A DNA stretch of 64,000 nucleotides from Sceloporus undulatus (lineage: Eukaryota; Chordata; Lepidosauria; Squamata; Phrynosomatidae): contig NC_056527.1 in assembly GCF_019175285.1 (NCBI RefSeq), forward strand, positions 54,049,486-54,113,485. The letters are read 5' to 3'. Positions 41,078 through 54,611 of this stretch are shown here, piece by piece. The position numbers were made by a program, and so were the translations under genes. How positions within the stretch are numbered: position 1 is the stretch's first letter; each line of letters starts with the position of its first letter. The notes beneath the pieces are model-generated. The model was not told the DNA's origin. It saw only the letters and a list, made by a program, of their open reading frames with translations, and did no database searches.

Positions 41078-41247
41078 ATGTTAAGATTCCAAGAAGTAGT
41101 TAAGCCTGGTACTCCTCTAACATCTCTTTCTACTGGTTCAAAGACATTGATCGCAGGACGATATGCTATTCTGCAAAAACTTGGCCGCGGAAGCTTTGGA
41201 ACTGTCTACTTAGCTTCTGATAAAAAAGCAAAAGGAGAAGAAGAATT
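41078..41247 (+). CDS. NEK11: NEK11 first coding exon (kinase N-lobe start)
   Basis: The ATG at 41078-41080 (context gca-ATG-t) opens MLRFQEVVKPGTPLTSLSTG, followed by SKTLIAGRYAILQKLGRGSF and GTVYLASDKKAKGEEE(L), ending at donor AATT|gtaagt, phase 2. This matches NEK11, a NIMA-related Ser/Thr kinase of the DNA-damage checkpoint. The glycine-rich ATP loop LGRGSFGTVY is present. The catalytic lysine and the rest lie in later exons outside the window. The exon may begin at 40998 (strong acceptor ttccctcacttacag) or at 41044 (attctgcag). The start matches the human MLKFQE start. Confidence 0.94.
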
Positions 41248-42039
41248 GTAAGTGTCATGCAATATGAACTGACTGCTTTTTTATTTTAAATCAGCTTATT
41301 TGTCTGATTTGTTGGTTTTTAAGTATTGTTGTCTCTAAGAAATAAATAATGAAACACAAAGAAGTAAAATTTGTCTCCACACAATGTTTGGCCTGTTTTA
41401 ATTTATGTTAAATGGATGGAGACCTACGCTTGATTTAAAACTCTTTACAATCCAGCTCTGAATATGTCTACTCAGAAATGAGCCCCAGGTAAACATAAAT
41501 ACAATTGCTTTTTGCCATACATTCTTCTTGGCTCCTCCATAGCCCCTACTTTTTGCGTGCGTGTATGGAATGAGCAATGTAGGTTATTTATAAAGAGGTA
41601 TGATGCTTGTACAGAAGAAGTGTGCACTAGATTTTTAATTACACTGAAAATGGTTACTTTGGGTGTGTATATGTGGAAATGGAAGCATTTGAACTATCTA
41701 TTTGGTTTCTGATAAAAATTACTATGTTTTTAATCAAATGAATGATTTTTGTACACATTTTAATTGTTAAAGGCACAGAGGAAAATTTGTTTTTGTTAGT
41801 GTACTTGCTTCCAATATGCAAACAAACCAATATATCAGTTCTAATAGACCTAACTGATAGAAAAGGTATAGATTGAGGAAATTAGCATTGCCAAACAAGG
41901 ATGGGGAGATGGGGTTAAGGAATGGCAACAGGGACAGAACTACTGTAGTAGCCTCTGGGATGTCACCTGATGCATTCTGCCCCACTGCACCCCCCTAGTG
42001 ATGCCACTGAAAGGTATCCTAATACATTAGCCACCTTTC

Positions 42040-43060
42040 TCCTAGAGTGGGACGCAAGGTGGCTCCCAGTTAAAAAGCTTTCATAATTAACCTTTATTTA
42101 TGAACCTTTATTTATGAAAATTAGAAAACAATATCACTGCATAAAACAGTATAAAAGCATTGAAAAATATAAAACAGTTTTAAAAGATAAATTAAACATC
42201 CCAATAAGAAGCTCTCCTTACACATTAAAAAGCTTGTTTAAATAAAATGGTCTTTTTCTGCTAGCAAAAGAAAAGCATGGAGGAGGCCAGTCTATCCTTC
42301 TATGGAAGGGGATTCCAAACAGTGGGAGCTGCCACTGAGAACTCGCTCTCTTGTGCCCTTGCCAGATGAGCCTGTGATGATGGTGGAACTCTGGCAGGCT
42401 CATATGGGGTCTTTTGGATAGTCTGAACCTAAACCACATAGGGCTTTATAGGTCATGATCAGCCCTTTAAATTGTGCTTAGAAACAAACCAGTAGGAGCC
42501 AGCATGGGGTAGTGGTTTCAGTGTTGGACTACAACTCTGGAGACCAGGGATCTATTCCCAGCTCAACCAGCTGGGTGACTTTGGGCAAATCACATGATCT
42601 CAGCCTTAGGGAAAGCAATGACAAATCTCCTCTGAACGCTTTTTGCCAAGAAAACCCATGATAGGGTTGCCATAAGTCAGAAACAACTTGAAAACACAGA
42701 ACAATAGCCAGTGAAACTGTTTTGACAGTTCTCTATAACTACCCCTGATTTGCATTAGGGCCACAGCATTTTGGACCTGCTGAAGTTTCTAACAGTTTCC
42801 AAAGACAGCCCCATGTAGAGTGTGTTACAGTAGTCCAATCAGGATGTAATCAAGGTATGTGTCACTGTAGCCAGATCTGACTTCTCAAGGAACTGCCTTC
42901 ATAAAAGATGAAGTTGAGTATGTTTCTTTATGTTCTCTTTTGACCTAGATCCAGAGCCCTGTTAGAGTTATTCATGCTCTTACTTTGTCTTGCCCTTTTG
43001 CTTAGGAAACTCTGCAATTTAGCAATGACCCACTTGAGGGAGCCAGTGTATAATCCATAC
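42040..43060 (-). repeat. Old LINE-like repeat, split by a SINE, family not assigned
   Basis: Blocks acatagggctttataggtca, cagccctttaaattgtgctt and, after the SINE, cagcattttggacctgctga, gtagtccaatcaggatgtaa and ccagatctgacttctcaagg belong to a pattern I know from reptile genomes. I cannot name the family. 42060-42230 is A-rich. Confidence 0.5.
42494..42706 (+). repeat. tRNA-derived SINE inserted in an older repeat
   Basis: gagccagcatggggtagtgg head, gaccagggatctattcccag B-box region, and tail ccataagtcagaaacaactt ending acagaacaat. It separates two collinear parts of the older repeat. Confidence 0.8.
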
Positions 43061-44204
43061 AACAAGAATGCAGTAGGATGTGACAGCAGCTTTCACCAGA
43101 ACTGCCATTTAGCTTCAGTTGTGCACTTTTACAGCTGATCTTGGGAAACAGAAATCTGTCATTCTGGGAGAAGGTACAAAGAGAGAAATTTCTGCACAAG
43201 TATGACATGCACATAAAAATATGCACCTAATATTGAATTTCTATTTTAAGAAAACAATGTTTTGTTTAAGAGCTAGTAATGCAGTTTTAAACCAGTACTG
43301 AGATGAGTGAAATTCAAAGCTGTTATGACTTAGAGAGACCAGTCCAGTTTGCAATCTCTTCCATATAAAAGATGCCAGCTACTGCTTGCAGTGTATCTCA
43401 TCTTTTTGTCACCACAACCAACAGAAATTCTGCTATGAATTTGTTTCCTTGTACACAGGACCAATAAGAAACTGCAATAATGGCACACTGCGAGGTTTGG
43501 TCCAGAACAGCACAAAGAAGCAAATGGTGTCTTCTGCCCATTCCATTCAAGATCTATAATAGCCAAAGGCATCTGTGGGTTATTTTGATCCACAAGGCAG
43601 AAATTCCGCAAACATCTTTGCCCACAAAAAATGCAAGAATGTTATATACTAAAATCTTTGTACACTTTCATGGTATTCAAAATCTGCTGTTGATGATACT
43701 TGAAATCTGCTTTGCTTTGGATCAAACTGTTGTCTGGCTTTTTTGTTTATTATCTCAGAAATATTGTGTTGCAAAGAATACATAATTTACTGTTATTTTA
43801 ATAGCTTTAAACACTACCAATTTTGTGACCTTTTCCATGTTACTCCCAGAGCAGGAGCCCCATTAGCTCATAGCTGTTATATTTAACTATATTTATCCGA
43901 GTTTACCTTTATAGTGTTTAATTACTTGTGTGTACCTCACCATTCAACTCTTGAGCATTTATACAGTATCTTAACAGCATTACTCTTCCAGATCAGGTAG
44001 AAAAGAGAGTTGGATTTTTTTTTGGGGGGGGGGGGGAGAATCTATCAGTTGAATAAAGTGACTACAAAAAGCAAACATGTATATGAATACTTGATGAATA
44101 CTTAACTAGAGGAGATGTAGGCAAAGGGTAGGTTGGAATCTACTGGTAGATGTTTGGGTGATATACAGCTGTTCAATAAGAATTTCTGACACTTATTGTA
44201 TAAC

Positions 44205-44892
44205 AGCTGTTATGTGCCAGCAAGTCAACTTCAACTCTTACAGACCACGGAAAAGGGGCAGTCCAAAGCCGCCCCTTTTCTTGCTAGGTTGGAGGCAGGG
44301 CAGCCTCACTGGTAGCCCCTGTGGCTACAACCCAGCGCTTTTCCAGGCCACAGAGAAGCGGCAAAATGCCGCTTCCCCATGGCCTGGAAAAGGGGTGTCC
44401 TTGGGGCTTCATGCCCAGGACACCCCGACAGCTGCAGCCAGAGGAGAAAGGGGCCGCTTGGCCCCTTTCTCCGTGACACCGATCCCGCTGCCATTTCGGA
44501 GCTCCTTCTCACGCCACAGTTAGGCTGCCATAAGCGGCCTGGGGTGGCGTGAGCACGTCATGCCGCCGCCGCACCGTTTGTATGCAGCGCGGCCAAGACA
44601 TCATAATGGCAGTGCCCGTGTGCACAGGGCACCACCATTATTGCACACTCCATACGTGCTAGTGTTAGGGACTGTGCGGTTGCCACACAGTCCCGTAACC
44701 CTAGCACGGCGCCAGCATGCCACATCGGGCTCATCTGTACCGGGCCATAGTAACACTGTGAATGAAAGACTTGTAAAGATCCTGTTATTAACAGTCCTGC
44801 TCATGCCTTGCAAACTCAGAGCAGTGGTTTCCTTTATTGGGTCAATCCATCTGCAGTGCTGTCTTCCTTTTCCTACTACCTTCAACAGTTAA
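44205..44892 (-). mobile_element. Bov-B fragment split by a GC-rich insertion
   Basis: 44205-44245 (tgccagcaagtcaacttcaa) and 44752-44892 (cctgttattaacagtcctgc; gggtcaatccatctgcagtg; ttttcctactaccttcaaca) are minus-strand Bov-B 3' sequence. The intervening 500 bp is unrelated and GC-rich. Confidence 0.65.
44246..44751. mobile_element. GC-rich MITE-like insertion in Bov-B
   Basis: CpG-rich, with long inverted pieces: ccgccccttttcttgctagg, gccacagagaagcggcaaaa / gccgcttccccatggcctgg, and tgccatttcggagctccttc. Possibly Harbinger-like by composition. Exact ends are not resolved. Confidence 0.5.
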
Positions 44893-45430
44893 AATTTAAC
44901 AACAATGCCAGCTATAAGACTGCCGAAATTAATAATGTGAGGGGCAAACCAGGATTTTTTGTATGAGGGACTGCGAGGCCTGTTCTGGTATGGAAAATAG
45001 ATTCCTGAACTTAATATGCATCGGAGATATCTTTTCTTTTTTCTTCCTCTTCTTCTAAAGATGTAGCCACAAGCTGCTATTTTCCATTTGGGTCTAGTCA
45101 ATAGACTTTGGAGTCCAAATATAAAACAGTCAAACCCCTGTGCAGCACTACTCTTTCTTCCTGCCTGTTCCACTGGTCTCATTGACCTCCTTCTCTGTTT
45201 GCCATGCTACAATTCTTACTGTTGATGAGCCTGCATCAACTTTAGCAATTAGAGTATGGCACAGAATGTGGGCAGGCTTAAGTGATTTCACTAAGTCCTA
45301 CTCACTGGCTGATTGTCAAATCAGACAGAAGTACAGTACTAAAGTAGCATCGCAGGCGTTGGGTCCAAGAGGCAGCAAATATGATGGAAGGGAACAATGA
45401 ACAGCCTCTTGCGTTACTTTAAATGTAGTA

Positions 45431-45662
45431 CAGTGGACACTTGTTATACGCTGGGATTTGGTTCCAAGATCCCCTGTGGATAACAAAATCCGTGGATGCT
45501 CAAGTCCCATTAAATGTAATGACATAGCAAAATGGTGTCCCTTATTTAAAAAAATGGAAAATCAAGGTTTGATATTTGAGATTTATACTTTTTTTTAACA
45601 TTTTCAAAACTTGTATGCTTGAATCCATGTATAAGAAATCTGTGTATAAGAAGGGCCAAATG
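45431..45662 (+). mobile_element. Tigger-like MITE
   Basis: It starts CAGTGGACACTTGTTATACGC and ends TATAAGAAGGGCCAAATG, with TA flanks. Contains aaaatccgtggatgctcaag, a block typical of Tigger-derived repeats. Confidence 0.72.
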
Positions 45663-45768
45663 TACAATATTGTTTTAGAATATTGCCTAAAAATTTCTGT
45701 CTGAAACTCGTTAGAAAAATCTGAGGTTTTGCTATCTGACCAGGATGGGTTGAACTGTGTATGCTATA

Positions 45769-45999
45769 CAGAGGGTTCGTCTTATCCGTGGGCATGACAT
45801 CCATGGATTTGAGCTTCCATGGATGATAAGCCCTGTTGTTTTTAGTGGAGGTGTGTGCACACGGCTGCACCAGCAGCTGCGTGCACATTGCATCACCATA
45901 GGAAACAATGGGGGGTGGGGTCCTGTGTTCTTTGTTTTCCATGTGGGGAGTGTGTGTCCATTCCAGAACGGATCCCCCACAGATAGAAAGGGATGACTG
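45769..45999 (+). mobile_element. Tigger-like MITE
   Basis: CAGAGGGTTCGTCTTATCCG at the left and agatagaaagggatgactg at the right, with TA flanks. Has ccagaacggatcccccac, akin to the GGAACGGATCC block of 2092, 5417 and 40637. Confidence 0.7.
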
Positions 46000-48834
46000 T
46001 ATGCAGTGTCAAGGCTAAAAATGATTTTTTCCCTAGTACTCATTTGCACATATTTTCTGTACCATTCAGATTTGCTAGATTTACACAACCACATTAAAGC
46101 ATATAGTAAAACTACGTTCTCCCCAATATATTCTCCTTCTCTTTTCAAAAAAGAGCGTAAAACTTTGTGAGAGAATTGAAAACTTAGTGGATTTTGTTTC
46201 TAGTCTAAGAAATTGTTTAACAAATGTCTAGAGCAGCGTTCAGATGGGACTAGATAGTGCTATCATAATGAATTATGTAAATTGACATACCAGTATATGC
46301 GGCTTTTCTGCATATTTTATTTTGCTTGTGTTAGCCATCTCAGCAGGACTAGGCACTTTTGGCAGAAGAATGAATTTCTCCATCCCGACTATTTGAAGTC
46401 TTCATCGGCTGTTTTCTTTCTTTCCTCAGGCTACAACTGTATTTTGTGTCTAGAAACCCCCATTTTTTGTTAAAAACATTTAAAACAGGGATATTCAGGA
46501 ACCAAATTTTTGATAGTTACAAAATGCTTTCCTGCATCTATTTCTATCATGCATGCAAACACAGTGATGAGTGATATAAGAGATGTGGGGAGGAGAGCTT
46601 GCTATGTCACTGTCAAATCATGCAGACTAATTGATATGAAGAGCAAATGCAGTGTAGTCTTTGGAGAGTTGAATAAGGACAACACAAGTTCATTTCTCAT
46701 TTACAGTCTTTGTTATGTGAACCTCAACACCTCCCCCCCACACACACTTTCTTTCAGTCCAACATGCTTCACAGGATAAAATAGAAAACATGTATGCCAT
46801 CTTGAGCTTTGTGAAGGTGGAATCTAAATAAAATATGAACTAAGGGCATATGTGAATCCAAAGCTAAACTCACTTTCTGTGTATAATGACAGTTCACCAA
46901 GGGATCTAAAGTTCCCTAACTAGCATGCTTACTAAACAATAGTCCCTGAAATTTTTTGTGTAGTAACTAAAACAATTAAACTGATGAAAGTTTGTTGTAT
47001 GGATGTTGTTTGTAGAAGTCAGCTATAGGAATCTGAGGCACTCTCAGTCGCTATTACTGCACAAATCAGATATTACAAGAAATCTTACAGGATATAATTC
47101 ATACATGGAAAGCGTACATAATGCATTCATGGACAAAATTAACTGCAGGCCAAGGAATAAAAATAACTTGTGGCCTTGAGAGTCTCTAACACATTTAGGA
47201 CAATTAAAAAAACCTGATTATTCTTTTAACAAAAAAAACCCCAACAACAAGCCATCAGTAACACTAGTGGCAAATGCAGATTGTTGTTCTGGATTCCATC
47301 CTCTTTAATTACTGCTTTTTCGTTTCATAAATATGTATCGTAACCATATAATTAACTAAAACAACACAACACAACATCACTGTTGAGAAGTAAAAAATAT
47401 AAGCACCTGTGAGGAGCATAGAAAGGAAGGTTATGGTAGAAAGTCAGTTCTACTGGCTGCAGGGTGCAGTGCTAGTGTGAAAAACTAATGGTTGGCTAAT
47501 CCTCCTACTCTGGTATAAATTTGACTGTATAGACTTTTGAATTGTCTTGGTCATTTCCAGTCTCTGTTGTCCATGATTTGTTACCAGCTCATTGAGGGCA
47601 AGCGAGGACAGGCTTTTTTTTAAAGGCAAGTATTGTTACTTGCCTTTAAAACCAAAAGAGTGATTTTTTTCAATGCAAACTTCCTATGACTCTTGGAAGT
47701 CCTTCATCCTTTCCCCCTTTAAAGGCCACTTCTCCAATTACTTCATAACTGTATTATTTATTAGCCATAGTGGTTAGCTATCCCTATATTATGGACTGTA
47801 AAGACATTGCAGTCATTTTTTGGAGAACGAAAGTACCAATCAGTTGCATAAAGGGAAGCTTTGAGTTAAGACTTACCATTGTATAGGCATGCACGACCAA
47901 GCAACAGAAGTACACAGCAGGCTTTAGGGACTGCAACTCCATCAATATTCAAAAGGTGTTAATATGTCCCCTTGGTGGAAGGCACATGCTGAGAAGCGCC
48001 AAGCACCCAGCCCCGTTCCTGCATGTGGTAATGGTGGGGTGTCAGCACAACTTCTGCCTCTGACTTGCATTATACAATTAATCCTGACTCATGCTAGGAT
48101 TCCTTGGAAACTCTGCACTTAGCTGAATAATTTATTGCATGTCTCTCAATTATTTATGCCGCCTTATTACAACCGAAATGAAATCTAAAAGGTGGAAGGA
48201 GCTCTGTAACTTATGAATATCCAAGAGACAATCAGCGGATTGCTGCGTAGTTAAATCCCTGCATTACAGCCTGTTTGTTTCTATGAAGGTATTCCAAAGA
48301 GAACATTCTGCTGAAACTGAATCGATTAATACAATAACAAATGAATCCCTGCTGGTTCTAGTGCATTTGTTCATCTTATCATGCTGGCTTGCCTTTTCTT
48401 CAGCATCACCGAGGTCTGAAAATAAAATTATATATAATGTAGAAAGAGAGAGCAACAAAGCAGGAGAGGAACTGGGCGAGTGGAAGCCCTTTTCAGGTTA
48501 TAGTGTATGTGTGACATTCCTGCTAGGTAGTGAACAAGTGAGCCCTTTGGATAGAAATTTCTTCCTAATCTCAAAATATATTGTTTCTCTTGGCAGTTTC
48601 CTATCTTTCTGGAGTTGAAGGTTCGGTTGTGGGGTTGTGTAAGATTGTTTTACCATAACTGGCACACAGAAAATAGATGGAAACTGCCCAAAATACAATA
48701 ATTATGATAAAAATGGCTCTTACACAATTCATATATTTAATATCTGAGATGGTGCAATCTGCTAATACTGGCTGTTATCCATTTGGCATCCCTTTACTGA
48801 TGAAAGGCATCTGTCAGTGGAATTTTGGAGTGGG

Positions 48835-48853
48835 GTGTGTGTGTGTGTGTATT

Positions 48854-48899
<46 letters not shown>

Positions 48900-48909
48900 G
48901 AGAGAGAGA
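48835..48909. repeat. Compound microsatellite (TG)n(TA)n(CA)n(TA)n(GA)n
   Basis: tgtgtgtg, tatatata, about 16 CA units, tatatata, then gagagaga. The TG and CA arms are complementary and could pair. Confidence 0.95.
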
Positions 48910-49865
48910 TTCCTTCTCAACGTGCAACTCTGCCACAATCCCTTTTCTTCCAAAGAATCCCCCAACCATAACAGATTTATGGAAAAGGGCACTTAGGAGG
49001 CTGTAAGTGGGACTGGCAACTGGCAAAAATTGTCCACCTCCCCATTTCAGTGGTGGATACAGTCTGTCAATGGACTGTCATGAAAGATAGCAACCTGTCA
49101 TTTAGTACATTAGAACATGGCGAAACATGTTGAACAGAGCAGTATCTATGTGTCCCCAGAACTAATTTATAGAATATGTATTTCTGTGGATGAAAAAGAT
49201 TCCCCCCCCCCCAAAGATATTTCCTCAGTGGCAGTATGGTGAAGAAGCCCTGCCAATTTTTATTGCTAATATTCAAAATAAAAATTCTCAACACGATAAA
49301 TATAAATAACTTCTGAAAAGGCTTTGTGTCTATTCATATCCAATGTGAATCTGTCTTTAATAAAAATGCTTAAAAATAGAACAGCTATCCCCAGATAGGC
49401 TGAAGGACCAGTCTACTAACTCAGGGTTAATCCTTTGCATCAATCTGATGGAGGCAGCAATTAGACAATATAAATTAACTATTAGTCTCTGTATACAGTT
49501 TCTAATAGAGATAGTGTTTGGGGTTTGAACAAAAATGAATTGCTTATGATATTGGGGATCCTAAAGGACAGAATATTAGAGTATATAATATTCCCATACT
49601 GTGTTTAATAAATTTATTTCTGTTGTTTTATTCCTGTCTCTGTCTGTGAAGTCTGAATTGGAATCAGGCCATGCATGCCAAATGAAGGAACCTACACAAC
49701 AACGAAACCAAAAGTCCACAGTTAATAGGGGTCACCACAGGAGGCAGGGGAGTGGGAGAATTCCCTAGGGGTTCAAATTGCGGGGCAACCTAGGAGAATG
49801 ACTCTGTCTTTTCATCTTGGATAGTTAACTATTTAGTTAACCAGAGACTAGACTAGGTATTATAT

Positions 49866-50135
49866 CATAGGGGCCAGGCCTCTGGCCACTCCAGTTGCAG
49901 TCAACCCCCAACCAGCCTGGGACTGGATGCCACAGTCCTGAAGTAGGCCGCTGCTGGAGTCCTGAATGGACCACCAGCAAGGAGCGACTTTTTGATGCTC
50001 CTTTTTGGCCAGACTTTGGGCTGCATTATGCAGCCTCAGAGCAACTTCCGGCCATGTTGGAGGTGTGAGTCATCTGCACACTATGCCGCCGAAGCAGTCG
50101 GAAGCCACATTTTTTGACCCATCTGTTTTGGGACC
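49866..50135. mobile_element. GC-rich MITE-like block
   Basis: ggggccaggcctctggccac at the left and gacccatctgttttgggacc at the right. Composition and words (cttccggccatgttgg) resemble the block at 59760-60015. Possibly Harbinger-like; ends unresolved. Confidence 0.4.
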
Positions 50136-50392
50136 TTGTCTCCTGTTAATTTATTTTCTACTTTTTGTCTGATTTCTGTCTTTTCAGTAGACATTCTTGT
50201 AGTGTGGGAAGAGCAGATTTGCACCAATTTTTCACAAGCAAAATTTTGGATATGGCTAGAGGTTTCCAAAGAAACTCTTGATTAATCTAGTTGATTCTTC
50301 CTCTGCTGTAGAACATTCCTATACATGTCTATAGTGTAGGTCATTGAAACTCATGCCAATGCAGATGTGGACAAGATTGAACGCCATTACAG

Positions 50393-50480
50393 CAGTAGTT
50401 CTCAAACTTTTTATCCTTGTGAACCCCTTTACATCTATATCCAGATGTTGCCACCCCCACTTGACATAGTCTATGAATAA
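50393..50480 (+). mobile_element. hAT-like fragment (cagtagttctcaaacttttt)
   Basis: Only the left terminus of a hAT-type repeat is recognisable (cagtagttctcaaacttttt, then gtgaacccctttac). No right end seen. Confidence 0.45.
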
Positions 50481-51800
50481 GAATACTTTGTTTAGTGTGT
50501 ACATTTTCATATGCTCATGTATATTCATATTTTTAAATCATATAAGCAAATAGCTCTCTTCCTCCCTGCAGGCAAAGGCTCCTTGCCTTTCTCTTCCCTT
50601 GAGGACAGAAAGGCTTTGGGAAGAAATGCTGAGTATTCAAAACTGTTTCATATTATTAAATACAGGGTTGTAGGATCAGATGGGTATTACAGGCTGGTTG
50701 ATTTCCGTTGCCCTGCCTTTCCTTGATTCCAGTAGCCATAATTTAAACCTAGATATGTATAAGGGTAACTCTGGATATATATAACAGTTTTCTTGGAAAC
50801 TATGGTTTCAAATCTTGTTTTAAGGCAATTCATATCAGTTTCACCCATTCTACCCAATTTCAGGGTGCCTGTGAGCTTGCAGCTTTCAAATTGTTACTGC
50901 CCTCTGCAAAGCTATCTTTACACCTGTAGTCTTCCAAAAAGACATTTGATGCACATTCTTTAGCCCCTGGCATCGAAACCCTAAGATAAAAATCTTGTTT
51001 TCCATTTAAATTAGTAGTGACTGGCATATGTGACATTTCAGCAAAATTATTGGCATGGAACTTGTTTTTAGATAACGCAGTTCTGAACAGTAGATGGCAG
51101 TAATGCAACATGAAGTGAGGCCTCTGATAACTGGTGCATGTATTCTTTGTTGCTGTGTTTCTAATAATTTTTTGAGTCTGCAAGAATTTCTTCAGTTTAA
51201 TTAAATTATAAATATTTAAGTTTCACTCTAGAGGAGAAAAAGAGCTTTAAAAATGTAATCAAGGTATTTATAATTTTTCTTGGCAAAAAAGCACAAATGG
51301 GCTTAAGGGATTCACTTGAGCAGAAATACTTTTTATCTTTAGTACTTATTCTTGTTCATATATTTCAGTGTCAATTTCTTCCTGTCCCTCAGTATTAAGC
51401 ACTCTTCTAAGCTCAGTTCCCCATCTTCAAAGGAGATTTTCCAACTTCTTGAACAGCTTTCTGGGCAGGAGGAAGTTCAAAAGCAAAACCACATGCCTTC
51501 ATGTAGATTTACAATTAGTAGTGGCTGATAGAGAGCACTGAAAATATTGATGACAGGAACCATTCTTGCTCAGACCAGAACATCTTCCTTTTCCCCAGAA
51601 AGGTGCTCCGACTTGATTTTAAGTGGATTTCCATGACAGAGTCCAGAGTGATGAAATGTCACCATGGCATGTCCTTTCAGTGTCTGTTTTATTTGTGAGG
51701 CATGCTTAAGAAACATTCATAGTTCATAGTTGAAACCAAGGTAGAATATACCTTGCTATTTATGATTAGTGTTAGTTTTTTCCTGAAAACTCAGTGTTTG

Positions 51801-51829
51801 TATAGATAGATAGATAGATAGATAGATAG
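51801..51829. repeat. (GATA)n microsatellite
   Basis: About seven TAGA units in tandem. Confidence 0.95.
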
Positions 51830-53342
51830 GCCAATAGATCAATATGATACATTGCATTGACATTATCTTCAGTTTAACTAGTGACTTTGTAGGAGCTGAA
51901 ATTGATCTCTTACTTACAAAGAAGTCATGGTGAAATACAATTATACATTTATTTTACTGGTGAGCTACTATGGTTGTTTTAAATAGGGGATAGAGGATGA
52001 CAAATTTGAAAGGTCTTGTGGCCAGTTTTGGCCTTCTTGCCTTAGAGAAGAATTGTACTTCCCTAAGACTTCCTGATATTCCTTGTTTTATTGCAGAAAT
52101 TTTGTTTGATTTGTGTTCAGTTTTGATGCCATGGAAGGGCATTGGGGGACAAAAAGAGTGGTGTCCATATGCAGCCAATAAGCTGCCTACACTATGTTAA
52201 AGCTCATTGCCCTTTTGACAAATGTCTAATATCAGATGCAGCAGCTTCACCACAAAAAATGTCAATCAGTCAACACCCAATTTATAGACTGTAAAATGTT
52301 TTTTTTTTTCATATAATGGTCTTGTAATGTGAGAGCGATTCAACAACTTACAATCAGTGCTTAGGTGACAGATTTATGACTAGACTGTTGAATTTCTTGC
52401 TAATGAAAATAAATTATCTACTGCTTTCCAATTGTAAACAAGTAGAGAAGATGCTTCCACATGTGACATAATCTGGTAGTTGCCCTGGAAAGAGCATATT
52501 GTAACGTCAGATCTAATGAATTAAAATATATTAATTTTAACACTGTTTCAGAAACTTTTATTCTTGCTTTATCAGACTTTTGGAGCTTTTTTTCAATTAT
52601 ATAATGCATATCATGAATAATTTTGATCCAGTGTCCACTAACTGTTAGTGATATTAATACCCTGTTTAATTTTTTTTCAATTTCACTTTTATTTTATTTT
52701 TTTGAAAATCAGTTGATTGCAGTATCTCAAGAGTACAGCCTACATTTCTGGAGACATAAGTACAACTTAAGTATCCTTGGAATAAATTGTATGTGAAAAT
52801 GGAACAAACTGCATAGAATTACTACATTGTTTTAAAAAAATGGAAGTAAGAAGTAGAACTTTGCAAGGCAGGCTGATGTTGAGCAAAGAATGGAACTTGA
52901 GTGATTTCTGATTGCTACAGGTCAGGGAAGTGGATGGCAACATTTGTATCATGCACTCTTTGATGGATTTGTTGTGAACTCCTATAGATGTACATTTACT
53001 CAATTTATACTTAATTCCAGGTACTGTATTTGTGCATATAGGCCTACAGACTTGAATGGACCACTGTTGGTGTGCTGATCACATCCAGAAAACACCGTTG
53101 TTATAATATTCCTAAACAATGAGTTAGCATTAATAGTAAATATGACTAAGTTTTAATTTTTTTAAATACTTTAATATCTCATTTTTCTTCCTTTCTTGCT
53201 ACTCAAGAATTCTCTAGCTAGTATGCTCATGGCTTTATGCTACTGACTGTGCTGGCTGTGGGACTCTGAGACCTATAGTTGACAAGGCTGGCGTTTCCAA
53301 TTTCTACTAATAGAGTTTCCTAGGTGCTCTCTTGTCTAAGGT

Positions 53343-53572
53343 AAGCCAGTGTGGTGTAGTGGTTTGAGTGTATGGACTATGACTCTGGAGAATAGGGTTT
53401 GATTCCCAGTTCAACCATGAAACCAGCTGGGTGACCTTGGGCAAGTCACATGCTCTCAGCCTCAGAGGGAGGCAATGACAAATCTCTGAACAAATTTTGC
53501 CAAGAAAATCCCATGATAGGTTTGCCTTAGGGTTGCTATAAGTTGAAAATGACTTGAAAGCACACAACACAG
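53343..53572 (+). repeat. tRNA-derived SINE with Bov-B-like tail
   Basis: gtgtggtgtagtggtttgag (A-box region), gctgggtgaccttgggcaag, gccaagaaaatcccatgata and tail gttgaaaatgacttgaaagc with a terminal acacaacaca run. Confidence 0.82.
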
Positions 53573-54565
53573 AGACACAACCTGTTTAGGCATTGTTGCA
53601 TTGCCGAGAACCATAGCTACCCTGCTTCACCTTTTCACCTTTTCACATATCCTCAAGTCATATTGTCTAGTCAGATTTCAGTGACCTGGATTCATATTTC
53701 CTTATCTCCCTGTGCTGACAACTGTTGGATATGCCACTGTTTCTTAGAGGAATTGTCAAAATAGTAGAGTATGTCTTCAAATGCATATAACTGGAGCCAT
53801 TTGGAAGAAACTGTGCAAAGAGAAATAGTTATAGCTCTTACTTATGCTATACTTTTTCCCACTGCAGAGTCTTATGAGAATACTCTTACTAACAAAAATG
53901 TGAACAGAGAGCAATTTACAAAATTATCCAACTAGTATGTCCTGCCATTCCATTTACCACAAAAATCTGCAAGACAGAATCAATGTAAGGAGCTATCCCA
54001 TCTCCTGCTTATGCAGAGAATGGTTGCTTGCTTGTTTTCCTTCAGCAACTATAATGCTAACTTGATTATTACTCATCCATGTTATAGCATCCAATTTACA
54101 TTGTCTACCTGATGGATGGCTCCTCTTTGTAAAAGCTTGTGACTGCCATCAAAAACTCTTATAGTGCTCCATTTAAAATACAGTGTATATTCCTCATTTT
54201 TCCTCTTGACAGTCATCTTTGTCATGCATGTATAGACATATCCATTAAAGTCCCAAAACTATCTTAGAGTTTGGGGCAGATCCTATGGTCTTGTTGTGTT
54301 CATGGCAGCTGTGCTACTCCTTTTATCATGCTCTGTTTTGTTTCTGCAAAACAGAGCTGTAATAGCATCAGAAAAAAGAAATTCAATTACCAACATTGAC
54401 ATCCAGTCTCAAAGTATAACAAGCAACTTCATTGTCACTCACAATCATAATTCTTACTGACATGATTCATCCATAAAATGCAGCAGCCCAAGGGTGGCAA
54501 TGGTAAGTTTGCCATGAAGTGCCATGGATACCATACTCCCAAACTAAAAAATGCATAAGCACACA

Positions 54566-54567
<2 letters not shown>

Positions 54568-54611
<44 letters not shown>
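54568..54611. repeat. (TAA)n microsatellite at a repeat end
   Basis: About 14 TAA units, followed by tatttctattccacttttt and gtggattacaacaaaaac, probably the tail of an old LINE-like repeat reaching to about 54790. Confidence 0.9.

Noticed and set aside
48677-49006. 109-codon frame with a Thr-His repeat
   Set aside because: It is a reading of the (CA)n microsatellite and flanks; no conserved protein features.
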